DNA of 37,683 bases, from the NCBI GenBank assembly GCA_937924405.1, contig CALDVW010000061.1, positions 1 to 37,683 on the forward strand. The letters run 5' to 3'. The notes beneath the pieces were generated by a model. It made no database searches and had not been told where the DNA came from. It saw only the letters and a list, made by a program, of their open reading frames with translations. The DNA comes from an uncultured Lysobacterales bacterium. Lineage in GTDB: Bacteria > Pseudomonadota > Gammaproteobacteria > Xanthomonadales > SZUA-36. This document shows positions 1 through 8,802 of this stretch, piece after piece; positions within the stretch are counted from its first letter, which is position 1, and each line of letters starts with the position of its first letter. Both the position numbers and the translations under genes were made by a program.

Positions 1-158
1 CCCGGTGATCCGGGGTCGATGATTTAATAGTTGCAAAAGCTAATCTGTTGCATTACGATACGCCCGTAACTTCATAATAATGAATGAAAACAACTTGGCG
101 GACTGCTAGAGCATTTTCAAATAAAAGATTTTACGATCCTCTCCGGCTCTGCCGGATT

Positions 159-193
159 TCCGGGCGGGTACACTACCAGCCCGGATTTTTTTT
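159..193 (+). terminator. Rho-independent terminator of an upstream gene
   Basis: Arms TCCGGGC (159-165) and GCCCGGA (179-185) pair perfectly, GGT/ACC can extend the stem inward, and eight T follow directly (186-193). A second hairpin, TCCGGC-TCT-GCCGGA (142-156), lies just before it. All three forward frames are closed by position 27, so the terminated transcript has at least about 130 nt of untranslated 3' sequence or is a small RNA. No gene is visible in 1-253. Confidence 0.75.
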
Positions 194-253
194 GCGCAAT
201 TCAATTAGAATGATCATCCTGCAAGTTGCATACAGGCCGATGGAAATTCCCGG

Positions 254-2752
254 ATGACTTCGGACAGCCCAAAAATCGGATTCTTTGCGAAGCTGAAATT
301 AAAGTGGTTCCTGATGCTCAGGTCAATTCTGCACCTGTGGGTGAAGGCCAAAACGCTTCCGCAGCCCTTTGAAGACCTTGACCTGAATCTGGACCTGCCC
401 GTTTGTTACGTCATCGATTCATACGCGCTGTCATCATTGCTGATTCTCGATCGATCCTGCGAACAGCTGAATCTGCCCAGGCCTTTGTGGCCGATGGAAA
501 CACCCGCAGAGACCGAACCGAGATCTTACCTGGCGCTGCGCCGCAAGAAGGGTCTGATCGTGCGCCGGACTGAAGTCAGGAGCCATTCTGAAACACTCAA
601 ACGCCTGGTTGAAAACGTCTGTGAAGATAAGGTGGAAGATATCCACCTGGTACCGGTGACGGTATTGATCGGACGGGCTCCCGACAAGGAAACCGGCCTG
701 GCCAAGATCTTCTTCACTGAATCATGGGAAATCGGTGGCCGAATCTGGCGTTTCTTCAATTCCCTGGTCAATGGCCGGCACACCCTGGTTCAATTCAGTA
801 ATCCCCTATCATTGAGAGGATTGGCGGACGAGGATATCGGTGCGGCCCGCAGCCTGCGCAAGGTTTCCAGGATTCTCAGGGTGCATTTCCAGCGCGTCCG
901 CAGCGCCGCCATTGGTCCCGACCTCTCTCACCGGCGCACCCTGATCGACGATGTGCTACGCAGCCCCCCGGTCAGGGTTGCGATAGAAGAGCAGGCCCGG
1001 AAGAAAAAAATCAGTGAGTACAAAGCGTGGAAGCAGGCCCGTAAGGATGCCTTCGAAATCGCCGCGAACTATTCCTACGCTTTTGTACGCGTGGCTTACT
1101 TCGCCCTGACCTGGTTCTGGACCAAAATTTATGATGGCGTTGATCTCCGGCATTTTCGGAAATTCCAGCAATTGGCGCCAAACTACGAAATTATTTACGT
1201 GCCCTGTCATCGCAGCCACATTGACTATTTACTGGTTAACTATTTCGTCTACCACAACGGCCTGGTACCTCCGCACATTGCCGCCGGAGTGAATCTGAAC
1301 CTGCCGCTCGCGGGACACTATATGCGCAAGGCCGGCGCTTTTTTCATTCGCCGCAGCTTCCGTTCGCAACAACTTTATTCGGCGGTTTTTCACGAGTACC
1401 TGGCGCGCATTCTTTCCAACGGCACAGCCATCGAATATTTTGTCGAAGGAACCCGAAGCCGCACCGGGCGCCTGTTGCAACCGAAAGGCGGGATGCTTTC
1501 GATGACGGTCCGCAGCTTTCTCCGGGCCCGCACCCGGCCGGTCATGTTTCAGCCCATTTACGTGGGCTATGAGCGACTGGCGGAAGGCAGAAATTACACG
1601 GCCGAGCTGTCCGGCAAGAAGAAGAAAAGCGAGTCACTGGGCGACCTGTTCAAAATCTTTGGTGTTCTGAAGCAGAAATACGGCACGGTGCACGTCAGCT
1701 TCGCGGAGCCGATCTTCCTCGACGATCTGCTCGACAGGTTTGCTCCACAGTGGCGTGAAAAACTGGAAATAGAAGAGAAGCCCGCCTGGCTCAATCCACT
1801 GGTCACAGAACTGGGGCAGCAGATCATGACCGGGATGAACGAGGCGGCTCACGTCAACGCAATCAACCTTCTGGCCATGATCCTGCTGACCACGCGCAGG
1901 CTGGCCATGGGCCGGGATGATCTCGTACGCCAACTGGCGCTTACGCTCAATATGCTGGAAAACAGCAAGTATGCGGAGCGGGTCACCATCACGCATAAAT
2001 CACCGGATGAAATCATCGCCTACGGTATCGAACTGGGCGTCATAGAAACCCGGGAGAATCCCCTTGGCGACATCATCGGGGTCATCCCGGATCAATCCAG
2101 CCTGCTCACTTATTTCCGCAACAATATTTCACACCTGGTTGCGGTGCCCTCCCTGGTCACCAGTTGTTTTCTGAACGCCGAGCGCATGGAAATCGAACAG
2201 CTTCACCGCATCTCGCTGGCGCTTTATCCGTTCCTGAAATCCGAGTTGTTCCTGCCCTGGAATGAAGAGGAATTCCTGGCGGCTGTCGATTCTCATATCG
2301 CGTGGCTGCTGGAACATGGCCTGTTGACCCGAAATCTCGAAAAAGGCTCACTGGAGCGGGCCGAAGGAGGCAGCCTCGAAGACCTGCAGTTGAGCATTAT
2401 GGGCCACACTCTTTTGCAGACCTTTGAGCGCTACTACATCACGGTAACCATCCTGGCCAAAAACGGTTCGGGAACCATGACTCGCACTGAACTTGAACGT
2501 CTTTGCATGCTGACTGCGCAACGCATATCCGAGCTGAATGAATTCGCTGCACCGGAATTTTCCGACCGCAACCTTTTCAGGCAATTCATCGGCTTGTTGC
2601 GTGAGAACGGGGTACTCACGACCAACAGGGATGAAAAACTCGAATTCAATTCGGTGATCAAACAGATCAGTGATGACGCCCGCTTTATTCTGAGCAAGGA
2701 AATTCGTTACGGCATTATTCGGGTTGCCCCGCAAGTGCTCGAAGAATCCTAG
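254..2752 (+). CDS. plsB: Glycerol-3-phosphate 1-O-acyltransferase PlsB
   Basis: Transfers an acyl chain from acyl-ACP or acyl-CoA to sn-glycerol-3-phosphate, the first step of phospholipid synthesis at the inner membrane. The 832-residue length fits the long PlsB family. The acyltransferase signature HRSHID is at residues 319-324 and EGTRSR at about 398-403, the usual blocks I and III with the catalytic His and Asp. A long C-terminal half without these motifs is normal for PlsB. ATG at 254 is preceded only by a weak purine stretch (GGAAA). The stop codon shares the bases CTAG (2749-2752) with the stop of the convergent YdcH-like gene. Identification is firm; the exact start is slightly less so. 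Confidence 0.96.
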   Translation: MTSDSPKIGFFAKLKLKWFLMLRSILHLWVKAKTLPQPFEDLDLNLDLPVCYVIDSYALSSLLILDRSCEQLNLPRPLWPMETPAETEPRSYLALRRKKGLIVRRTEVRSHSETLKRLVENVCEDKVEDIHLVPVTVLIGRAPDKETGLAKIFFTESWEIGGRIWRFFNSLVNGRHTLVQFSNPLSLRGLADEDIGAARSLRKVSRILRVHFQRVRSAAIGPDLSHRRTLIDDVLRSPPVRVAIEEQARKKKISEYKAWKQARKDAFEIAANYSYAFVRVAYFALTWFWTKIYDGVDLRHFRKFQQLAPNYEIIYVPCHRSHIDYLLVNYFVYHNGLVPPHIAAGVNLNLPLAGHYMRKAGAFFIRRSFRSQQLYSAVFHEYLARILSNGTAIEYFVEGTRSRTGRLLQPKGGMLSMTVRSFLRARTRPVMFQPIYVGYERLAEGRNYTAELSGKKKKSESLGDLFKIFGVLKQKYGTVHVSFAEPIFLDDLLDRFAPQWREKLEIEEKPAWLNPLVTELGQQIMTGMNEAAHVNAINLLAMILLTTRRLAMGRDDLVRQLALTLNMLENSKYAERVTITHKSPDEIIAYGIELGVIETRENPLGDIIGVIPDQSSLLTYFRNNISHLVAVPSLVTSCFLNAERMEIEQLHRISLALYPFLKSELFLPWNEEEFLAAVDSHIAWLLEHGLLTRNLEKGSLERAEGGSLEDLQLSIMGHTLLQTFERYYITVTILAKNGSGTMTRTELERLCMLTAQRISELNEFAAPEFSDRNLFRQFIGLLRENGVLTTNRDEKLEFNSVIKQISDDARFILSKEIRYGIIRVAPQVLEES

Positions 2753-2961
2753 GCATCCAGATCGGGAATCAACTGCGATTCCAGGTAGGCGATCCAGTCT
2801 TTCAACTTGAGTTTGCGCTTCTTCAGGCGTGTCAGGCGAAGCTGGTCAACGCTTGGATCTTCCACCAATCGTGCAATGGCCTCGTCCAGGTCGCGATGTT
2901 CCTCTCTGAGTTCTGCTATCAAATTGGCGATTTCGCCCGGATCGTTGCTGTAATTACTCAC
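2749..2961 (-). CDS. YdcH-like small protein (DUF465 family)
   Basis: A 70-residue, highly charged, helical protein with a central segment (IANLIAELREEHRDLDEAI) and a KKRKLKLKDWI stretch typical of the DUF465/YdcH family of small cytosolic proteins of unknown function. I place the start at GTG 2961 because it gives the usual family length and keeps the gene clear of ttcA. An upstream ATG at 3012 would add 17 atypical residues and overlap the ttcA start at 3000 head to head. Neither start has a clear ribosome-binding site. It converges on plsB with a 4-nt stop overlap and diverges from ttcA with about 40 nt between starts, so both promoters must lie in that gap or within the genes. Confidence 0.75.
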   Translation of the reverse strand: MSNYSNDPGEIANLIAELREEHRDLDEAIARLVEDPSVDQLRLTRLKKRKLKLKDWIAYLESQLIPDLDA

Positions 2962-2999
2962 GCTACAAGGATAGTACAGAATTGGCGTAGAATGCGCGG

Positions 3000-3914
3000 A
3001 TGATGCCTCCAAAAGACGAATACTCCAAAAACAAGTTGATAAAGCGCCTGCAGAGAAACACCGGCCAGGCGATCACGGATTTCAACATGATCGGCGAAGG
3101 CGACCGGGTAATGGTGTGTCTTTCCGGCGGAAAGGACTCGTACACGCTGCTCGACATGCTGATGACGCTGCAAAAACGCGCGCCGGTTAAATTCGACCTG
3201 ATCGCTGTCAACCTGGATCAGAAGCAACCCGGATTTCCCGAAGCAACTCTGCCAGGCTACACGGAGCAGCTCGGCGTTCCGTTTCATGTCATTGAACAAG
3301 ACACGTATAGCGTGGTCAGGCGAGTCATACCAGAAGGCAAAACCACTTGTGGGCTGTGTTCGAGATTGCGGCGCGGAGCGCTGTATCGTTTCGCAAGCGA
3401 AAACAGCATCACTCGAATAGCACTGGGCCACCACCGGGACGACATCATCGAGACACTGTTTCTGAATCTGTTCAACGGAGGCCGGATAAAGGCCATGCCG
3501 CCCAAGTTACTATCTGATAATGGCGAGCACATTGTTATCCGTCCCCTGGCCTATTGCCGCGAGGAAGATATCTCGCGCTATGCGCAACTGCGGCAATTTC
3601 CGATCATCCCCTGCGATCTTTGCGGGTCTCAACCCAACCTTCAGCGACAGCTAATCAAGGAAATGCTAACGGGCTGGAAAAAAGAGCATCCTGGCCGGGT
3701 CGAAAACATTTTCCGGGCCATTTCTCATGTCTCGCCGTCGCAGTTGGCTGACCGTGAACTGTTCGACTTCATCAATCTTGGAAAGGAAACACCATGGACA
3801 GAAGAAAATTTGTCAAAACCGCAGGGGCTGCCGGTCTGGCAGGCACCGCGGGACTCATTGCCGCCTGTGGCAGCAAATCCGGACCAGCAGATTGCGCAGA
3901 CGGGGCAGCAGTAG
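3000..3914 (+). CDS. ttcA: tRNA 2-thiocytidine(32) synthetase TtcA
   Basis: Thiolates cytidine 32 of certain tRNAs, using ATP and an iron-sulfur cluster. The PP-loop SGGKDS is at residues 42-47. CGLC at 117-120 and the CDLC segment at 205-208 match the family's cluster-binding cysteines. The conserved C-terminal FDF is at 255-257, so the enzyme core is complete before the next gene begins. The last 40 or so residues are variable in the family. That tail overlaps the start of the TRAP-binding protein (ATG at 3794) by 121 nt in another frame. ATG ATG at 3000/3003 offers two adjacent starts. Function is secure; whether the tail is ancestral or a stop-loss extension is not decided. Confidence 0.96.
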   Translation: MMPPKDEYSKNKLIKRLQRNTGQAITDFNMIGEGDRVMVCLSGGKDSYTLLDMLMTLQKRAPVKFDLIAVNLDQKQPGFPEATLPGYTEQLGVPFHVIEQDTYSVVRRVIPEGKTTCGLCSRLRRGALYRFASENSITRIALGHHRDDIIETLFLNLFNGGRIKAMPPKLLSDNGEHIVIRPLAYCREEDISRYAQLRQFPIIPCDLCGSQPNLQRQLIKEMLTGWKKEHPGRVENIFRAISHVSPSQLADRELFDFINLGKETPWTEENLSKPQGLPVWQAPRDSLPPVAANPDQQIAQTGQQ

Positions 3915-4909
3915 CCTCATCCGAAACTTTTGAATGGAAAATGGTAACGACCTGGCCGAGGGATTTCCCGGGGCTGGGCACCGGAGCCAATTACCTGGCA
4001 AAAATCATTGGTGAAATGAGCGATGGCCGGTTGACGGTCAAGGTCTATGGGGGTAATGAACTGGTGCCGCCTTTTGAAGTATTCGATGCCGTGCAGCGCG
4101 GCACCGCGGAAATGGGCCATGGCGGCGCTTATTACTGGAAGGGCAAAATGCCGGTCAGCCCGTTTTTCGCCGGTGTTCCGTTCGGCCTCACCGGCAGCGA
4201 AATGAATGGCTGGTTTTACCACGGTGGCGGGCTTGAACTGTATCAGGAAGTCTATGCGCCTTTCGGTGTGATCCCTTTCCCAGTCGGTAACTCAGGGACC
4301 CAGATGGGTGGCTGGTTCAACAAGGAAATCAATAACGTCGAGGATTTGAAAGGCCTGAAAATGCGGATTCCGGGATTCGGGGGTGAAGTGCTAAAACGGC
4401 TGGGGGGCACACCCGTCAACATCCCGGGCGCGGAGTTGTTTACCGCCCTGCAGAATGGAACGATCGACGCGACGGAGTGGGTCGGCCCGATGAACGATCT
4501 CGCCTTCGGCCTGTTCCGGGCGGCGAAATATTACTATTACCCCGGCTGGCACGAACCCGGCACCACACTGGAAGGCACCGTCAATACCGAGGCAATGGCT
4601 GCTCTTCCGCCCGACCTCCAATCGATTGTGAGGGTAGCCTGCAAAGCGGCCAACATGGACATGTTCGCAGATTTCGAGGCGCGAAATGGCGAGGCGCTGC
4701 ACACTCTGATAAATGAACACAAAGTCGAGCTTCGTCCGTTTCCGGATGAAGTGCTGGCAGCGCTTAAACGCGCGTCTTTCGAGGTGTTCGAGGAGCAGGC
4801 CGCAAGCGACGATATGTCCGCGAAAGTGTGGACATCATTGAAAGCTTTCATAGAGCAGGTGAAACCCTCGACCAGGATAGGCTCGCAACATTTCGTGAAC
4901 CGGCGTTAG
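3794..4909 (+). CDS. TRAP transporter solute-binding protein, TakP-like, Tat-exported lipoprotein
   Basis: Periplasmic receptor of a tripartite ATP-independent transporter; it binds an organic acid and hands it to a membrane permease. The N-terminus carries a Tat signal (RRKFVK, residues 3-8) and a lipobox ending at Cys25 (LIAAC), so it is probably folded before export and lipid-anchored. The binding core has MRIPG with Arg191, the family's carboxylate-binding arginine, and EWVGP at 228-232, which resembles the 2-oxoacid/sodium site of TakP. A 2-oxo or hydroxy acid substrate is inferred, not shown. ATG 3794 has a good AAAGGAAA ribosome-binding site inside ttcA. No small permease is nearby; the only large permease in the window is about 4 kb away on the other strand. 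Confidence 0.9.
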   Translation: MDRRKFVKTAGAAGLAGTAGLIAACGSKSGPADCADGAAVASSETFEWKMVTTWPRDFPGLGTGANYLAKIIGEMSDGRLTVKVYGGNELVPPFEVFDAVQRGTAEMGHGGAYYWKGKMPVSPFFAGVPFGLTGSEMNGWFYHGGGLELYQEVYAPFGVIPFPVGNSGTQMGGWFNKEINNVEDLKGLKMRIPGFGGEVLKRLGGTPVNIPGAELFTALQNGTIDATEWVGPMNDLAFGLFRAAKYYYYPGWHEPGTTLEGTVNTEAMAALPPDLQSIVRVACKAANMDMFADFEARNGEALHTLINEHKVELRPFPDEVLAALKRASFEVFEEQAASDDMSAKVWTSLKAFIEQVKPSTRIGSQHFVNRR

Positions 4910-5161
4910 GGCAAAATTTCGATTCCTGAATTCCCCCCGATAACCTCTGACCTCAACCTGTCGGACACACATTTTCTGAGTCGTGATGTTATCAATTCGG
5001 CCAGAAAGAGAAATCTCAATTCAATTTATCGTTGATCGGCAGCCGGTTCATTCCCGTTATCCGGCGTGCCGTCAATAAAACCCCGGATACCCATTGGAAT
5101 GCTTGAAAATGTGGTTGATACTAACTGTGCATGGTTCAAAAATGACAGAGGTTGACGAGCT

Positions 5162-6445
5162 ATGGCACATACCACGCTCAAGACGAGTTATTCCGCTCTG
5201 GCAGACAGGATAAACCTATTTCCACAGGGTGCACCTCCATCTGATCTGCTCTTTCGAATTCTGTCCATGCTGTTCAGCGAAGAAGAAGCCGGCCTGGTTT
5301 CGCTAATGCCCATCAGGCCATTCAAGGCAAAGAAAGCAAGCCACATTTGGAAAAAGAACCTTACCGAAACACAAAAAATACTGGACGAACTGGCCGGCAG
5401 GGGCATGCTGGTGGATATCCAGCAGGACGGTGAATCGGTGTATGTCTTGCCGCCGCCGATGGCCGGGTTTTTCGAGTTCTCGCTGATGCGCGTGCGCGAT
5501 GATATCGATCAGAAAGTACTCAGTGAACTGTTTTATCAGTACCTGAACGTCGAGGAGGATTTTATCCGGGAACTGTTTACACAGGGTGAAACCCAGCTGG
5601 GGCGTACGTTCATTCACGAACCTGCATTATCCGAAGAAAACGCGTTGCACGTGCTGGATTACGAGCGGGCCAGTGAAGTGATCGAAACCGCCAGCCATAT
5701 TAGCGTGGGGCTCTGCTACTGCCGGCACAAAATGGAACACGTGGGTAGAGCTTGCTCCGCACCGCAGGACATTTGCATGACCTTCAATATCACTGCTGCG
5801 TCGCTCACTAAACACGGCGTGGCCCGTGGTATCGAAAAGCAGGAATGCCATGACTTGTTGCAGCAAGCTTATGAACACAACCTGGTGCAGTTCGGTGAAA
5901 ACGTTCAGCAGCAGGTGAATTTTATTTGCAATTGCTGCGGCTGCTGTTGCGAGGCAATGATTGCTGCTCGCCGTTTTGCCATTCTCAACCCGGTGCATAC
6001 CACGAACTTCATCCCGGTCATCGATGAAGAAACCTGCAATGGCTGCGGCAAATGCGTGAACGTCTGCCCGGTAGAAGCGATGAGCTTGGTTTCAGCCCAC
6101 AATCCGCACAAGCCCAGAATGAAAATGGCCCGGTTGAATGAAGATCTGTGCCTGGGTTGCGGTGTATGTGTACGCAGTTGCAATAAGAAAAACAGTCTGG
6201 CCCTGGAATCGCGGCCCAAGCGAGTTCTCACACCAATGAACGGAACGGAACGGGCAGTCGTCATGGCCATCGAGCGTGGCAAATTACAGAACCTGATTTT
6301 TGACAACCAGGTCCTTTGGAGCCATCGTGCAATGGCCGGGGTTTTGGGTGTCATTTTAAAACTCCCGCCGATAAAGCAGTTTATGGCGAACAAACAGCTT
6401 AGGTCCCGCTATCTGGAAACGCTCATTAATCACTTGGAGCATTAA
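5162..6445 (+). CDS. Cysteine-rich 4Fe-4S dicluster protein of unknown function
   Basis: A 427-residue, apparently soluble protein. Residues 1-110 look helical and may include a small winged-helix-like fold, with no cysteine motif. A first group, CYC at 185-187 with Cys198 and Cys205, is followed by the dense CNCCGCCC at 256-263. Then come two ferredoxin motifs: CNGCGKCVNVCP (292-303) and CLGCGVCVRSC (330-340), the second lacking the usual proline. Two 4Fe-4S clusters are likely in the C-terminal part; the upstream cysteines could hold another metal centre, which is inference. The C-terminus (about 385-427) is helical and basic. It follows dctP after 252 nt, so it is probably a separate unit. 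An AGAGG sits 10 nt before the ATG. I do not recognise a characterised homologue. Confidence 0.85.
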   Translation: MAHTTLKTSYSALADRINLFPQGAPPSDLLFRILSMLFSEEEAGLVSLMPIRPFKAKKASHIWKKNLTETQKILDELAGRGMLVDIQQDGESVYVLPPPMAGFFEFSLMRVRDDIDQKVLSELFYQYLNVEEDFIRELFTQGETQLGRTFIHEPALSEENALHVLDYERASEVIETASHISVGLCYCRHKMEHVGRACSAPQDICMTFNITAASLTKHGVARGIEKQECHDLLQQAYEHNLVQFGENVQQQVNFICNCCGCCCEAMIAARRFAILNPVHTTNFIPVIDEETCNGCGKCVNVCPVEAMSLVSAHNPHKPRMKMARLNEDLCLGCGVCVRSCNKKNSLALESRPKRVLTPMNGTERAVVMAIERGKLQNLIFDNQVLWSHRAMAGVLGVILKLPPIKQFMANKQLRSRYLETLINHLEH

Positions 6446-6798
6446 GCATTCCAGGCCTTGGCATATCAGATTCCCGCGATGGTATCTGCAGTCCGATTTA
6501 ACCAATGTGTTACAGCGATCGGTTGAACCCGCAGTCGATAGCAGCCATCCCCTCCTGTTGATGAGCAAACTCCGCTATGCTGCGAATAGCGGAACTCAAA
6601 TCAGCAAGGGAGCCGCAGGCGGGAGCGCGACTGCAGGGAGAAGGTGAGACCGGGAACCGGCCGAGAGGCTGGTCTGGGCCATGCAGGAGTCAGAGCAATG
6701 CCGGGAGCAATTGCCTACAGGGATGTAGGTAAGGGGCGTGAGCAGGAGCGGAAGCTTTGCCCGGGGAAGCGAGACAGCTTTTTAACTAACAGGCGCAG
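6446..6798. other. Non-coding stretch with hairpins and CAGGGA-type motifs
   Basis: There is no convincing gene in these 353 bases between two convergent genes. They hold a perfect 8-bp hairpin at 6571-6593 (TCCGCTAT, 7-nt loop, ATAGCGGA). From about 6605 the sequence is purine-rich with recurring GCAGGGAG, GCAGGAGT and ACAGGGAT motifs. One of them sits in the loop of CCTAC-AGGGAT-GTAGG (6714-6729). A 61-codon open frame across 6644-6829 has no plausible ribosome-binding site and runs into the next gene's 3' end. No typical terminator was found for either flanking gene. Confidence 0.5.
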
Positions 6799-8739
6799 TC
6801 AGGGCGTGTACCAAATGGGCGACGTATAAGCCCGCTCCTGGGTGATCATGGGCGTTTCATCCGGCGCTTTCACATTAAAAAACTTTTGCTCATAAGCCGT
6901 CCAGCGCGGTGTCGGGATTTCAATCACCCGTGCGTAATAGAAAGCCCGCTGTGCAGGGTCGAAATCCGGATCGGTCCAGACGGTGATCAGCTCGGAATCG
7001 CCTATCGTATTGGTCCAGGTGGCATTGGCCACATCTACCGTATTGCCAACCGCCGGTAGTTTGCCATCGGCGCCCGGTTGCCGCCGGTCGGCATCACCCC
7101 AGGCTACGTCGTAAACCTTTTCATGGGTCCGGCCCTTGCTGTCCAGCCATCCCTTGACGATCTGAATCCGGTCCAGATTGCCACTGAACGGGTCCTTGAG
7201 AGCGCCGACAAGAAAAGTAGGCGATTTTCCGTCTGGTGCGGAACGGAGGTCACCTCCCATGGGTACACCTTTCTCATAACCGGTGGCGCCGGGAAACCGG
7301 TTGCCAGCGTCCTGCTCCACGAAATCCCAGCCGCCCCAGAAACGCACCATCATGCGGGGCCCGGTGGTGGCGTAAACTTCCTTGCGTTCCATGGCGTCGA
7401 ACAGGGCTTCGCGGGTATTGTCCCTGGCCCAGACCGCGGCCAGTCCCGAAGCAGCGACCGACCAGCCTTCGTACTCGGCATCACCCATTCTCGCCATAGG
7501 GTGTTCCATCCGTTTGGCGTTGGGTTCCGAACCGGAATGCTTGCCGAAAAAATTATTTTCACCGGCTGTTGCCAGTGAAGTGTGGCTGTCGGTCGAACCC
7601 ACCATGCCGAATTTGTATGGATTGACACCGAATTTATCTTCCAGCTTGAGGCCGCTCTTGAGCGCTTCACGCGCATATTCGTACCGCAGCATATCCTCAG
7701 TCTTGGCTACGCTCAGGTTGAGGTTGCCCTTAGCCCAGGTCTCGTAATCAGCGAACTCGTCATCCGGTGACAGGAATGGATGCGCTTCTCCATCCCCCTT
7801 GATCTGTGTAGCCTCGTACAACGGCTCCCAGCGGATGCGTTCGGTGACATAAGTGCTGTCGAGCCGCCTGCCGGTGTATTGCCGTCCCACCGGGAACATG
7901 ATGCCGTTGGACAGGTTACCGTTGTGCGCCAGCGCGAGGACATTGCCGCCCGATCGTTGTTCCATGTTGCTCATCCACTTCCACAGGTCCATGGGATCGG
8001 GACTGCCGAACGGCGCCTGCGTCGTGTAAGGCTCATAGCGGCGCGCCAGCGCGGCGTCATCGCGGTAAATAACAACCCGGTGAAGGTTGTCGCCCGTGTT
8101 GACCTGCGAAGTCCATTCGTATCCGATGAACGCTGTGAAGGTGCCCGGATCATTGTAGGTCTCAGCTGCCTTGGTTATTCGCTCCCAGGTCGAGGTGAAG
8201 GCCTCGGAACCCGGTTCAACAGCCAGCGCGTCGGATATCGACACGCCCCTCGCGAACGCGTCGATCAATTCCACCGTTGCGGCGACCGCTTCCTGCCCGC
8301 CGGCCTTGATTGCATCGTGGATGCGACGGCCATCGGCATCGGACATGATGTCGGGGTGGCTTTCAAAAATGCGTGTGAACAGACCCATATTATCGGAATG
8401 ATCGGCCACCACCAGGAAATCCAGGGGGCGCGAAAGCCGCGCCTTGAACCCGCCCGAGGAGGTTACTTCATCACCCCGGGCAAACTGATAAGCCTTTTCA
8501 GGTCCAAGCCGGTTGCCGAACGACCCCGCGTCGAATGACAGTGTGGTGTGCAAATGGGTGTCGCCCCAATACACGTTGTCTGGAAAGTTTCTTCCTGCAA
8601 AAGGCGAATAGGAAGGTTTCTCGAATACCTTCGGGTCCGGTTCGCCGCCAAAATCCTGCGCTGGTAAGGATGCCGCGAAGAGCAACGATACAAACATGCC
8701 GACTGTCACAACCCGGAATTTGAATTGACGAAATTTCAT
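6799..8739 (-). CDS. DUF3604-domain exported protein
   Basis: A 646-residue protein with a signal peptide (about residues 1-27, ending LPAQ), so it is exported. It has the layout of DUF3604, which resembles PHP-type metal-dependent phosphoesterases: WGDTHLHT with His62 and His64, VADHSD with Asp113/His114/Asp116, LAHNGN with His272, and GSTDSHT with Asp384/His386. These could bind two or three metals, but no activity is established that I can cite. The ATG has a good GGGAGAGA site. It lies 63 nt downstream of the TRAP large permease and is probably the last gene of the carbonic anhydrase-permease unit. It may act on a periplasmic substrate whose product is imported, which is inference. Confidence 0.88.
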   Translation of the reverse strand: MKFRQFKFRVVTVGMFVSLLFAASLPAQDFGGEPDPKVFEKPSYSPFAGRNFPDNVYWGDTHLHTTLSFDAGSFGNRLGPEKAYQFARGDEVTSSGGFKARLSRPLDFLVVADHSDNMGLFTRIFESHPDIMSDADGRRIHDAIKAGGQEAVAATVELIDAFARGVSISDALAVEPGSEAFTSTWERITKAAETYNDPGTFTAFIGYEWTSQVNTGDNLHRVVIYRDDAALARRYEPYTTQAPFGSPDPMDLWKWMSNMEQRSGGNVLALAHNGNLSNGIMFPVGRQYTGRRLDSTYVTERIRWEPLYEATQIKGDGEAHPFLSPDDEFADYETWAKGNLNLSVAKTEDMLRYEYAREALKSGLKLEDKFGVNPYKFGMVGSTDSHTSLATAGENNFFGKHSGSEPNAKRMEHPMARMGDAEYEGWSVAASGLAAVWARDNTREALFDAMERKEVYATTGPRMMVRFWGGWDFVEQDAGNRFPGATGYEKGVPMGGDLRSAPDGKSPTFLVGALKDPFSGNLDRIQIVKGWLDSKGRTHEKVYDVAWGDADRRQPGADGKLPAVGNTVDVANATWTNTIGDSELITVWTDPDFDPAQRAFYYARVIEIPTPRWTAYEQKFFNVKAPDETPMITQERAYTSPIWYTP

Positions 8740-8802
8740 GGTCTCTCCCTAACACGCGAATGGATACAAAATGAGCAGCCTTGAGCCGGAGGCCGGCACT
8801 GA

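Noticed and set aside
6644-6829. 61-codon open frame on the plus strand in the repeat-rich intergenic stretch
   Set aside because: No ribosome-binding site, repetitive composition, and it overlaps the 3' end of the convergent DUF3604 gene.
7780-8538. 252-codon open frame opposite the DUF3604 gene
   Set aside because: It mirrors the codon pattern of the real gene on the minus strand, has no recognisable domain and no ribosome-binding site.
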